A stretch of 64,000 bases of DNA from Lysobacter sp. Its GTDB lineage: Bacteria; Pseudomonadota; Gammaproteobacteria; Xanthomonadales; Xanthomonadaceae. The stretch lies in the NCBI GenBank assembly GCA_013141175.1, contig JABFRN010000001.1, forward strand, positions 930,001 to 994,000, written 5' to 3'. Positions 56,619-64,000 of the stretch are shown here, piece after piece (position 1 is the first letter of the stretch; every line of letters begins with the position of its first letter). The notes beneath the pieces were generated by a model. It did not search any database and had not been told where the DNA came from. It saw only the letters and a list, made by a program, of their open reading frames with translations. The position numbers were made by a program, and so were the translations under genes.

Positions 56619-56978
56619 ATGCCGACCATGCTCAACGAGCTCCAATACCACGTTTACATCATGTCCAGCCGTTCCAGAGCGATCTACATTGGCGTCACAA
56701 GCAACCTGATGCAGGGGGTCGCATCCCATCGCTCAGGTGCGATATCCGGCCATACCCGCCGCTACCGGATCACTAGGCTCGTTTACTTCGAGGCGACAAA
56801 CGATATCCATGCAGCCATCGCCCGTGAAAAACAGCTGAAGGGGTGGCGGCGAGAGAAAAAGGTTCGGCTGATCGAATCCTGCAATCCGACATGGGAAGAT
56901 TTGGCTGAGGATTGGCTCGTTGCGCCCACCTCCGATCGTTCCCCAAGCCCGGAAAGCCAAACTGAAGGGCATTCTTGA
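56619..56978 (+). CDS. GIY-YIG nuclease family protein
   Basis: A 119-residue protein of the small stand-alone GIY-YIG family (COG2827, UPF0213-like). The two motif strands are YHVYIMSS and IYIGVTSN, followed by an Arg/His-containing helix ([22 protein letters not shown]), the Glu/Lys helix [22 protein letters not shown] and the family-typical [11 protein letters not shown]. The C-terminal tail ([19 protein letters not shown]) is non-conserved and may read into repeat-adjacent DNA. The gene is framed by 30-bp inverted repeats, suggesting it moves or spreads with them. Confidence 0.88.
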   Translation: MPTMLNELQYHVYIMSSRSRAIYIGVTSNLMQGVASHRSGAISGHTRRYRITRLVYFEATNDIHAAIAREKQLKGWRREKKVRLIESCNPTWEDLAEDWLVAPTSDRSPSPESQTEGHS

Positions 56979-56990
56979 GCCGCACAACAG

Positions 56991-57020
56991 CAGGTCCCTC
57001 GGCTTCGCCTCGGGGTGACA
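56991..57020 (-). repeat. Right inverted repeat of the GIY-YIG cassette
   Basis: Thirty bases, CAGGTCCCTCGGCTTCGCCT through GGTGACA, the inverted partner of 56568-56597. It follows the nuclease stop by 12 bp and precedes argS by 89 bp. Confidence 0.88.
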
Positions 57021-57109
57021 ACATCCGGACACGGCCCCTCGGCCCCTCTGCCCCTCGGCTACAATGCCCAACCCTCGAAACGCCGCCGCTTTCCGGCGAA
57101 AAATCCTCC

Positions 57110-58828
57110 GTGAAATCCCAGCTCCGCACCCTGATCGATCAGGGCATCGCCAATCTCCGCAGCCAAGGCACGCTGCCCGCCGATCTCCCCGCGCCGGACT
57201 TCGTGGTCGAACGCCCGAAGGACCGCAGCCATGGCGATTTCGCGACCAACGCCGCGATGACCCTCGCGGGGCGAATCAGTAAAGGCGGCGCGCGCAGCAA
57301 CCCGCGCGCGATCGCGCAGGCGCTGATCGACGCCCTGCCCGCCAACGACGATATCGCCTCGGTCGAGATCGCCGGACCGGGTTTCCTGAATTTCCGTCTC
57401 TCCGCCGCCGCCTGGCAGCGCCAGCTGCGCAGCGTGCATGAACAGGGCGACGCGTACGGCCGCAACGCCAGCGGCGCCGGCCGCACCGCCGGGGTGGAGT
57501 ACGTCTCCGCCAACCCCACCGGCCCGCTGCACGTCGGCCACGGTCGCGCCGCCGCGATCGGCGACTGCATCGCGCGCGTGCTCGATGCCAACGGCTGGAA
57601 CGTCAAGCGCGAGTTCTATTACAACGACGCCGGCGTGCAGATCGAGAATCTTGCGAAGTCGACGCAGGCGCGCGCCAAGGGCCTGAAGCCCGGCGACGAC
57701 GGTTGGTCGGACGACTGGTATCGCGGCGATTACATCGCCGATGTCGCCCGGGCGTATCTCGATGGCGTCTCCGTCGAAGTCGACGGCCAGACCGTTACCG
57801 GTGCCGGCGATGCCGATGACTTCGATGCGATCCGCCGCTTCGCCGTGGCGTATCTGCGCCGCGAACAGAATCTCGACCTCGCCGCGTTCGGCGTGTCGTT
57901 CGATACCTATTTCCTCGAATCCTCCCTGTACCGCGACGCCAAGGTCGAAGAGACCGTGCGCGAGCTCATCGCCCACGGCCACACCTACGAGGACGGCGGC
58001 GCGCTGTGGCTGCGCACCACCGCTTTCGGCGACGACAAAGACCGGGTGATGCGCAAGTCCGACGGCACCTACACCTACTTCGTGCCGGACGTGGCCTATC
58101 ACCTCAGCAAATGGCAGCGCGGCTACCAACGGGCGATCACCGAGCTCGGCGCCGACCACCACGGTTCGCTGATGCGGGTGAAGGCCGGGCTGCAGGCGCT
58201 GGATGTCGGCATTCCGCAGGGCTGGCCGGAATACGTGCTGCACCAGATGGTCACGGTGATGCGCGGCGGCGAGGAAGTGAAGCTCTCGAAACGCGCCGGC
58301 AGCTATCTGACGCTGCGCGATCTGATCGACGAAGCCGGCCGCGACGCGGTGCGCTGGTTCCTGATCGCGCGCAAGCCCGATTCGCAGCTGGTGTTCGACA
58401 TCGACCTCGCGCGTTCGCAGTCGCTGGACAATCCGGTGTACTACGTGCAGCTGTCGCATGCGCGCATCGGCGGCCTGCTGCGCCAGCTCGACGAGCGCGG
58501 ACTGTCGTTCGATCTGCAGTCGGGGCTGTCGCAGCCGCTCGATCTCGACGGCGAAACATCCGCAAGCCGCGCCACCCGCGATCTGCTGACCGATCTCGCG
58601 CGCTGGCCGGAGATCGTCGCCGCCGCCGGCCACGATCTCGAGCCGCACCTGGTCGCCATCCATCTGGTCGAACTGGCGCAGGCGTTCCAGTCGTACTACA
58701 ACGATCACCAGTTCCTGGTCGACGACGCCGACACCCGCAACGCGCGCCTGACGCTGGCGCTGGCGACGCGCCAGGTGCTGAAGAACGGTCTGGACCTGCT
58801 GGGCGTACACGCGCCGGAGAAAATGTGA
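57110..58828 (+). CDS. argS: Arginyl-tRNA synthetase
   Basis: Charges tRNA-Arg. The 572 residues have the additional N-terminal domain ([18 protein letters not shown]), the HIGH-type motif HVGHGR within [14 protein letters not shown], the KMSKS equivalent VKLSKRAG and the anticodon-binding C-terminus ([23 protein letters not shown]). The start is GTG at 57110 (the family begins K/S-QLR); no clear ribosome site. Its stop shares one base with the next start (TGATG). Confidence 0.96.
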   Translation: MKSQLRTLIDQGIANLRSQGTLPADLPAPDFVVERPKDRSHGDFATNAAMTLAGRISKGGARSNPRAIAQALIDALPANDDIASVEIAGPGFLNFRLSAAAWQRQLRSVHEQGDAYGRNASGAGRTAGVEYVSANPTGPLHVGHGRAAAIGDCIARVLDANGWNVKREFYYNDAGVQIENLAKSTQARAKGLKPGDDGWSDDWYRGDYIADVARAYLDGVSVEVDGQTVTGAGDADDFDAIRRFAVAYLRREQNLDLAAFGVSFDTYFLESSLYRDAKVEETVRELIAHGHTYEDGGALWLRTTAFGDDKDRVMRKSDGTYTYFVPDVAYHLSKWQRGYQRAITELGADHHGSLMRVKAGLQALDVGIPQGWPEYVLHQMVTVMRGGEEVKLSKRAGSYLTLRDLIDEAGRDAVRWFLIARKPDSQLVFDIDLARSQSLDNPVYYVQLSHARIGGLLRQLDERGLSFDLQSGLSQPLDLDGETSASRATRDLLTDLARWPEIVAAAGHDLEPHLVAIHLVELAQAFQSYYNDHQFLVDDADTRNARLTLALATRQVLKNGLDLLGVHAPEKM

Positions 58829-59598
58829 TGGCGGCGAAACGCGGCAAGTCCCAGGCCAAACGCAACGGTGGAAACGGCGGCATGCCCGGCTGGGCGTGGC
58901 TGGTGATCGGTCTGGCGCTGGGCGTGGGCGTGTTCCTGCTGGCGCCCAAATTCCTCGGCACCGGCGAAGGTTTTTTCCGCGCGACGCCGGACACCGACGC
59001 GCAGCCGCCGGCGCTGGACGGCATCAGCGACGGCGAGCCGATCGTCGGCGACAGCGACACCCCGACCGTCGCCACGGACCCTGCGCCCAAGACCCAGGAT
59101 TACGATTTCTACACCCTGCTGTCGGGCGAAGAAACCGCGCTCAGCGATAGCGAACTGGCCGAGCGCGCCCGCGCCGAGGCTGCCGCGCGACAGACCGCCG
59201 AGACGCCGGCACCGCCTGCGGACCCGGATGCCGCCGACACCGTGCCGCCCGCGATCGATACGCCCAGGCCGCCCGCACCGACGCCCGTGGACACGACGAC
59301 CGCTGCGAACGCGCCGGTCGAGCCGCCGAAACCGAAACCCGTCGCAGACGCGTCCGCCGGCGGCGATACGCGCTATCTGCTGCAGGCCGGCGCCTTCGCC
59401 GCTTCCGGCGATGCCGAGGCGCTGAAGGCCAAGATCGCGTTCCTCGGCCTGAGCGCCCGCGTGGAATCGGCGCAGATCAAGGACAAGACCGTCTACCGCG
59501 TGCGCATGGGTCCCTACGGCACCGCCACCGAACTGGCCGAAGCCAAACGCAAGCTCTCCGGCGGCGGTCTGCCGGCGATGGCGATCAAGGCGAAATAA
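58828..59598 (+). CDS. SPOR-domain membrane protein (FtsN-like)
   Basis: A 256-residue single-pass protein: basic cytoplasmic N-terminus ([15 protein letters not shown]), one membrane helix (WLVIGLALGVGVFLLAP), a long Pro/Ala-rich linker (about 60-175) and a C-terminal SPOR domain (DTRYLLQAGAFAASGDAEALKAKI, VYRVRMGPYG) that binds denuded glycan strands at the septum. Linked to argS by a TGATG overlap, as in many gammaproteobacteria where argS precedes ftsN-like genes. Confidence 0.92.
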   Translation: MAAKRGKSQAKRNGGNGGMPGWAWLVIGLALGVGVFLLAPKFLGTGEGFFRATPDTDAQPPALDGISDGEPIVGDSDTPTVATDPAPKTQDYDFYTLLSGEETALSDSELAERARAEAAARQTAETPAPPADPDAADTVPPAIDTPRPPAPTPVDTTTAANAPVEPPKPKPVADASAGGDTRYLLQAGAFAASGDAEALKAKIAFLGLSARVESAQIKDKTVYRVRMGPYGTATELAEAKRKLSGGGLPAMAIKAK

Positions 59599-59625
59599 TC
59601 CCGCCCCTACTGCAGAGGATTTCCA

Positions 59626-60558
59626 ATGCCGCTTCGACGCCGGATCTTCGTTCCGCTGCTTTCGGTTCAATTGCTGGGCATGCTCGCGATCGTGTCGGTG
59701 CTCGCACCGGTCCTCGCACAAGAGCCCGCCGCGAAACGCACTGGCGAACACCGCGCCGTCAACACCGTACCGGTCGAACTGCGGCCTGCGGTGACCCGCG
59801 CCGAATTCATCGGCCGCCAGATGTATCTGCACGACCGTGCGGCATGGCTCGCGACCGACGCGATGCGGGCAGAGAAACGCATGCGCCCACTGAAGAAACG
59901 CCTCGGCGGCTGGGTCACCGAACCTTCGGCGCTGGGTGTCCGCGTGATTTTCTTCAGCAACGACGACGCCCCGCAGCGACTCTACGAAATCGATGTCGAC
60001 GAGCGCGAACGCCTCTCCGATCCGGTTCTGGAGTCGCCCGAGCCGCTGACCGCCGACCACCTCGCGCAGCTGCGCGCCCGCGCGCAGGCGCAGCAGCAGT
60101 CGTACCTGGCCTGTGCGCAGCAGTACAACACTGTGGTCCTGCCCGCCGCCGACGGGATCCACGTGTACATGATGCCCGGCTTCGTCCAGAACGATGTGTA
60201 TCCGCTCGGCGGCTATCATCTGTACCGGTTCGACAGCAGCGGCAGGGATATCCTGTCGTCGCGCAAATTCACCAACGGCTGTCTCGATCTCGACGAATCC
60301 GCCGCCGCATCGAAGAAGAGCGACGACGGTTTCGAGCCGATCGGCATGATGTTTTCCCACCTGCTCGACCCGCAGCCGACGGAAGTGCATGTCTTCATCA
60401 GCCTGTACGCGAAGCGCCCCTTCGCGATCACCACCATCGACAACGACACGCTGTGGATGATCGAACGCGGCCGGGTGGGCGTGATCGATTCGATGGCATC
60501 GCTGAAGACGGGCCACGGCTCGTCCGACGCGTCGACATTGCCGGCCGGCGCGCCATGA
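59626..60558 (+). CDS. Exported protein of unknown function
   Basis: Not recognised. The 310 residues have an N-terminal signal (LLSVQLLGMLAIVSVLAPVLAQ), then a soluble body with RAEFIGRQMYLHDRAAWLATD, GWVTEPSALGVRVIFFSND, SYLACAQQYNTVVLP and FDSSGRDILSSRKFTNGCLDLDES, which suggests a periplasmic protein with two cysteines. AGAGGA precedes the ATG. It lies 27 bp after the SPOR gene. Confidence 0.78.
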   Translation: MPLRRRIFVPLLSVQLLGMLAIVSVLAPVLAQEPAAKRTGEHRAVNTVPVELRPAVTRAEFIGRQMYLHDRAAWLATDAMRAEKRMRPLKKRLGGWVTEPSALGVRVIFFSNDDAPQRLYEIDVDERERLSDPVLESPEPLTADHLAQLRARAQAQQQSYLACAQQYNTVVLPAADGIHVYMMPGFVQNDVYPLGGYHLYRFDSSGRDILSSRKFTNGCLDLDESAAASKKSDDGFEPIGMMFSHLLDPQPTEVHVFISLYAKRPFAITTIDNDTLWMIERGRVGVIDSMASLKTGHGSSDASTLPAGAP

Positions 60559-60601
60559 ACCGAGCGCGGTCGACCGGATCACCCGCCCGGATACGATTGC
60601 C

Positions 60602-61171
60602 GTGACCCTCGCCCACGTCTTCGCTGCGCTGTGCATCGTCTGGCCGCTGAGCGAGTTCTGGATCGGCGCGCGCCACCGTTCGGGCAAGCGCAACGAAGTC
60701 CGCGATCAGGGCACGCTGCGGCTTCTGCTGCTCACGATCTGGTTCTGCATCGCGCTGGCGGTATGGCTGGCGTATTGCCATCCATGGACGATGCCCGCCG
60801 CGTGGCAGCGACCGCTGCTGATCGCCGGCTGCGCGCTGATGGCGACCGGCATGCCGCTGCGCTGGTGGTCGGTGCGCACGCTGGCGCAGTTCTTCACCAT
60901 CGTCGTCTCCATCCGCGAAGGCCATCGCCTCATCCGCAGCGGGCCGTATCGCCTGCTGCGGCATCCGTCGTACACCGGCGCGCTGATGACGTTCTGGGGC
61001 TTCGGCCTTGCGATGGGCGACTGGTCGTCGCTGCTGGTCGCCGCGCTGCCGGTGACCGCCGCGTTCCTGTGGCGGATCCGGATCGAGGAGCGGGTATTGG
61101 CCGACGCCTTCCCCGAGGACTATCCGGCCTACGCACGCGAAACCCGGCGCCTGATTCCCTATGTCTGGTAG
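60602..61171 (+). CDS. Isoprenylcysteine carboxyl methyltransferase (ICMT) family membrane protein
   Basis: A 189-residue membrane protein with about five helices and the C-terminal ICMT/PEMT motif region (REGHRLIRSGPYRLLRHPSYTGALM, RIRIEERVLADAFPEDYPAYARET). The family includes phospholipid and other SAM-dependent methyltransferases and nickel-cobalt-associated proteins; the substrate here is unknown. The start is GTG at 60602. Confidence 0.87.
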   Translation: MTLAHVFAALCIVWPLSEFWIGARHRSGKRNEVRDQGTLRLLLLTIWFCIALAVWLAYCHPWTMPAAWQRPLLIAGCALMATGMPLRWWSVRTLAQFFTIVVSIREGHRLIRSGPYRLLRHPSYTGALMTFWGFGLAMGDWSSLLVAALPVTAAFLWRIRIEERVLADAFPEDYPAYARETRRLIPYVW

Positions 61172-61207
61172 CGTCGCGCGGTTGCGCCATCGCCTTACAA
61201 TCCACGC

Positions 61208-61957
61208 ATGAACCAGACCATCCTCATCACCGGCGCCACCTCCGGCTTCGGCCGCGCCGCCGCCAAGCGTTTCGTCGACGCCGGCTGGCGCGTCATCGCC
61301 ACCGGCCGCCGCGCGGAGCGGCTGGCCGCGTTGGCCATCGAACTCGGCCGCGACCGCGTGCACACAGCCGCGTTCGACATCCGCGACGAAGCCGCGATGC
61401 GCGATGCGCTGGATGCGTTGCCGGAAGACTTTCGCGCGATCGATGTGCTGGTGAACAACGCCGGACTCGCGCTCGGCACGGCGCCGGCGCAGCGCGCGGA
61501 TCTGGCGCAATGGAAGCAGATGATCGATACCAACGTCACCGCACTGGTGACGCTGACCCACGCGCTGCTGCCGGGCCTGATCGAACGCAAGGGTGCGATC
61601 CTCAACATCGGCTCGATCGCGGGCAGTTATCCCTACACCGGCGGCAACGTCTACGGCGGCACCAAGGCATTCGTGTCGCAGTTCTCGCTGGGCCTGCGCA
61701 GCGATCTGCACGGTACCGGCGTGCGCGTGACCTCGATCGAACCGGGCATGGCCGAAACCGAATTCACCCTGGTGCGCACCAGCGGCGACAGCACCGCATC
61801 GGAAAATCTGTACAAGGGCGCCGACCCGATCACGCCCGACGATATCGCCGAAACCATCTTCTGGGTCGCGAACCTGCCGCCGCATCTCAACGTCAACCGC
61901 ATCGAAGTGATGCCTGTGAAACAGTCGTTCGCCGGTTTCACGGTGCATCGCGACTGA
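61208..61957 (+). CDS. Short-chain dehydrogenase/reductase (YdfG-like)
   Basis: A 249-residue NADP-type SDR: cofactor loop TGATSGFG, NNAG, and the catalytic Ser-Tyr-Lys in IGSIAGSYPYTGGNVYGGTKAF. The sequence, including SIEPGMAETEFTLVR and the C-terminal HLNVNRIEVMPVKQSFAGF, closely follows YdfG, an NADP-dependent 3-hydroxy acid/serine dehydrogenase. It is followed by a hairpin. Confidence 0.9.
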   Translation: MNQTILITGATSGFGRAAAKRFVDAGWRVIATGRRAERLAALAIELGRDRVHTAAFDIRDEAAMRDALDALPEDFRAIDVLVNNAGLALGTAPAQRADLAQWKQMIDTNVTALVTLTHALLPGLIERKGAILNIGSIAGSYPYTGGNVYGGTKAFVSQFSLGLRSDLHGTGVRVTSIEPGMAETEFTLVRTSGDSTASENLYKGADPITPDDIAETIFWVANLPPHLNVNRIEVMPVKQSFAGFTVHRD

Positions 61958-61960
61958 ATC

Positions 61961-61993
61961 GAGGAACGGGCGGTCGTCGGTCGCCCGTTCCTC
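61961..61993. terminator. Hairpin between convergent genes
   Basis: GAGGAACGGGCG (61961-61972) pairs with CGCCCGTTCCTC (61982-61993) over a nine-base loop. It lies between the SDR (stop 61957) and the small peptide gene (stop 62015). No long T-run. Confidence 0.65.
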
Positions 61994-62014
61994 CTGGATC
62001 CGACGCTGCCGCGA

Positions 62015-62239
62015 TCAGGGAATCGGGCAGCCGCATCCACGGTGGCACAGCCTCGCCCGCGTGGAGCAGGTCGCATAGGGCGTCCCCGACGCGAGACAGT
62101 TGTCGAATGCGACATCGCATTTGTTGTGGCAGCTGATGCAGCTGACCGCACTGGGCTGGAACGTGTTCGCCGATATCGCGAGGCCGGAAGCGAAAGCGAA
62201 CGCCACTGCGGAAAAGAGCACGATCTTCTTGAATTTCAT
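62015..62239 (-). CDS. Small secreted peptide with eight cysteines
   Basis: A 74-residue product: signal peptide (IVLFSAVAFAFASGLAISA), mature part of about 50 residues with cysteines at 34, 37, 41, 48, 58, 65, 69 and 71 (SCISCHNKCDVAFDNC, CSTRARLCHRGCGC). This spacing suggests four disulfides and a compact stable fold. AAGGAG stands 7 bp before the ATG, so expression is likely. CISCH resembles a haem c motif but the remaining cysteines make a disulfide scaffold likelier. No family recognised. Confidence 0.75.
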   Translation of the reverse strand: MKFKKIVLFSAVAFAFASGLAISANTFQPSAVSCISCHNKCDVAFDNCLASGTPYATCSTRARLCHRGCGCPIP

Positions 62240-62344
62240 CGCAACACTCCTTGTTTGCCGTTGCCCGGATCGGGCAACCTCAGGCTACGCCCACGAAAAC
62301 AATGCAGTCAATGCGATGCACGGGCACCGCGCACAGTTCCGTGC

Positions 62345-62845
62345 TCAGTGGCCGACGGACGGCGTCACGACCAGCGCGTGGCCATTCAGGCACGCGGCGA
62401 TCACGGCATCGACCCAAGGCCTGTCGACCAGATAGGTGCTGCCGGCGACTTCGTCCACCGTCGCCACCACATCGGTGTCCAGTTCGATCCGCGCCTTGGT
62501 GCGATACCAGCCGAGCGCGGCATCGTCGATACGCATGTCTTCGCCGCTGCAGGACGCCGGCCAGTCGATCAGCAGGATCACGCGCGCTTGCGGCCAATAG
62601 ACGCGTACGAACGCGGCGGCCCCGTCCTGTTCGATCGGGCCGATGTACAGCCGCTGCGGGCCGCGACTGGCGGCATCATCGACGATCTTCTGCAGCAGTG
62701 CGGCGACGCAGCGGAACTGCGGGCTGCGCGCGATGGCGATCAACTGCGATACGGGCTCGTTCTGCGGAGCTGCGCTCGCGATCCTCGCCGGCGAACCTGC
62801 GGACATCGCAAGAACGAACACAACGATGCGCATACCGTGTTTCAT
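62345..62845 (-). CDS. Exported protein of unknown function
   Basis: A 166-residue exported protein: leader (IVVFVLAMSAGSPARIASAA), mature body with three cysteines (FRCVAALLQ, ASCSGED, IAACLNG) and segments RLYIGPIEQDGAAAFVRVYWPQ and STYLVDRPWVDAV. No family recognised. It starts immediately after the acyltransferase stop (62846), so the two are co-transcribed. Confidence 0.75.
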   Translation of the reverse strand: MKHGMRIVVFVLAMSAGSPARIASAAPQNEPVSQLIAIARSPQFRCVAALLQKIVDDAASRGPQRLYIGPIEQDGAAAFVRVYWPQARVILLIDWPASCSGEDMRIDDAALGWYRTKARIELDTDVVATVDEVAGSTYLVDRPWVDAVIAACLNGHALVVTPSVGH

Positions 62846-63976
62846 TCACCGCTCCAGCAGGGTGTCGTCGATACTTCGCGTCGCATGCGGCGATGCATTC
62901 CGCCGCATCAGCCGCTCGCGGATCCGCAGCCCGGGCCGCTCCACCGAATAATGCAGCAACGCCGCGCCGAGCAGCGAAGCGATGCCGTATACCACGAACG
63001 CGATATGGCCCCGTCCTTCCAGCGCCTCGCCCAGATGGGCCTGCACCAGACCGTAGATCGGCTTGTGCACCAGATACAGGCTGAACGACACCGCCGCCAG
63101 CCAGCCCGCGCCCGGCAGCGCACGACGACCGATCCAACTGCCGGTCTGCGCGCCCGCGAACACCAGCAGCGCCAGCCCCAGCGACAACACCGGCCAGCCG
63201 ATGCTGTTGCCGAGCAGCCCGGTGCGGTCGCGGAACAGCCAGAAGCTCAGCGCCATCGTCGCCAGCCCCGCGACCAGCACGAGATTCGCACGCGTCGCCG
63301 CACGCGCCCAGCGGTCGGGGCGATAGGTCTTCCACACCGCGAGGATCACGCCGGCAAGCAGGCCATCGAGCCGGTTCCAGGTCGGGTAATAGATGTTTTC
63401 GACGAACCAGTTGCGGTCGGAACCCAGCGTATCGAAATGCAGCCACGTGCCGGTGCGCAACGCGATACCCGTCGCGACGATGAATACGCAGACCGCGACG
63501 AAGACATTCGCCGATGGTCGCCGCAGCAGCGCCAGCGCCAGCAGCGGAAACGCAAGATAGAAATGCTCCTCGACGCACAGCGACCAAGCGTGCGAGAACC
63601 CGGCATGGTTCGTGTAGTCGATCGACAGATTCATGAAGAAGCCGGCGAACTTCCACCACGGCTCCATGCCCGGCGCCTCGCGGAAACCGGGCCAGAGCAG
63701 ATACAGGGCGAGCACGGCGAAGAACGCCGGCAGGATCCGGAACGCGCGACGCGCGTAGAAATCCTTGAACGAAAACCGGCTGCCGCTGGCCAGCGGCTTC
63801 AGCACCTGCGCGCCGATCAGGAACCCGCTGAGGACGAAGAACAGGTCGACGCCCATCCAGCCGTAGCGCGACAGCCACGACCAGTCTTCGCCGAGACCGC
63901 CGACGAGGAACGAGTGGAAGAGCATCGTCCACACCACCGCGATGGCGCGCAGCAGATCGAGACCGGGCATCCGCAT
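62846..63976 (-). CDS. Acyltransferase family 3 (OafA-like) membrane protein
   Basis: A 376-residue inner-membrane acyltransferase with about ten helices. The N-terminus MRMPGLDLLRAIAVVWTMLFH carries the family's R-A-hydrophobic start, followed by GVDLFFVLSGFLIGAQ, FYARRAFRILPAF and AWSLCVEEHFYLAFPL. Such proteins acetylate surface polysaccharide, LPS or peptidoglycan; the acceptor here is unknown. GGAG precedes the ATG at 63974-63976. A small exported protein gene abuts it downstream. Confidence 0.9.
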   Translation of the reverse strand: MRMPGLDLLRAIAVVWTMLFHSFLVGGLGEDWSWLSRYGWMGVDLFFVLSGFLIGAQVLKPLASGSRFSFKDFYARRAFRILPAFFAVLALYLLWPGFREAPGMEPWWKFAGFFMNLSIDYTNHAGFSHAWSLCVEEHFYLAFPLLALALLRRPSANVFVAVCVFIVATGIALRTGTWLHFDTLGSDRNWFVENIYYPTWNRLDGLLAGVILAVWKTYRPDRWARAATRANLVLVAGLATMALSFWLFRDRTGLLGNSIGWPVLSLGLALLVFAGAQTGSWIGRRALPGAGWLAAVSFSLYLVHKPIYGLVQAHLGEALEGRGHIAFVVYGIASLLGAALLHYSVERPGLRIRERLMRRNASPHATRSIDDTLLER

Positions 63977-64000
63977 CGAAAACTCCGGGAAAGGCGCGAT

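Noticed and set aside
62112-62140. CISCH as a haem c attachment site in the small peptide
   Set aside because: Six further cysteines in about 40 residues and no axial-ligand context make a disulfide-rich peptide more likely.

Overview
The window looks like a chromosomal segment of a GC-rich gammaproteobacterium of the Xanthomonadaceae (Lysobacter/Luteimonas/Xanthomonas-like). Pointers are an E3 (lpdA) that carries its own lipoyl domain, a YajQ gene, a VirB5/VirB6-like pair next to a DUF4189 gene, and many short palindromic repeats beginning GTAG or ATAG like the REP elements of Stenotrophomonas and relatives. The genus is an inference; no rRNA or tRNA gene was seen to confirm it.

Layout. 1-6.4 kb: the F1Fo ATP synthase operon on the minus strand (atpI-B-E-F-H-A-G-D; atpD runs off the left edge). 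6.6-10.6 kb: an Asp/Glu-racemase-like gene, lpdA and aceF (E3 and E2 of pyruvate dehydrogenase). 10.9-16.2 kb: two tandem duplications, one of secreted proteins of unknown function and one of OmpA-type lipoproteins, with an EamA transporter between them. 16.2-17.3 kb: yajQ and a DUF1415 gene. 17.6-20.2 kb: an isolated, visibly less GC-rich DUF4189/VirB6/VirB5-like module with no other secretion genes. 20.4-27.2 kb: rsuA and an RsmC-like methyltransferase (overlapping), an ECF sigma factor with a membrane protein, and a YbbP/YbbA-type ABC transporter. 27.5-28.8 kb: a lipoprotein resembling a retropepsin but lacking both catalytic aspartates, and a small cysteine-containing secreted peptide. 29.2-34.8 kb: an ABC exporter, DesK/DesR-like two-component system and amidohydrolase, apparently one minus-strand unit. 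35.2-39.6 kb: a MacAB-like export operon (adaptor, ATPase, two FtsX-type permeases). 39.7-42.6 kb: RarD and EamA transporters and an Ada-like alkyltransferase without the Ada N-terminal domain. 42.7-47.1 kb: prc, then lipA-lipB-ybeD. 47.3-54.4 kb: envelope and secreted proteins, a GH25 muramidase, an alpha/beta hydrolase, an M1 aminopeptidase lipoprotein and a CsgG-like protein. 54.5-64 kb: coaBC, radC, a GIY-YIG nuclease gene framed by 30-bp inverted repeats, argS, a SPOR protein, an ICMT-like membrane protein, an SDR, an eight-cysteine secreted peptide and an acyltransferase-3.

Most of the window is core metabolism and envelope biology arranged in short operons with stop/start overlaps (ATGA or TGATG). 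The least explained items are the orphan VirB5/VirB6/DUF4189 module, the pseudo-retropepsin, the repeat-framed GIY-YIG gene, a repeat translated in frame inside the lpdA linker, the duplicated secreted and OmpA-like genes, and the eight-cysteine peptide. Several families of paired inverted repeats sit between genes, some inside operons, and one supplies the aceF stop codon. No CRISPR array, insertion sequence, rRNA or tRNA gene was found. All assignments come from reading the sequence and recalling family motifs; no database search was run.
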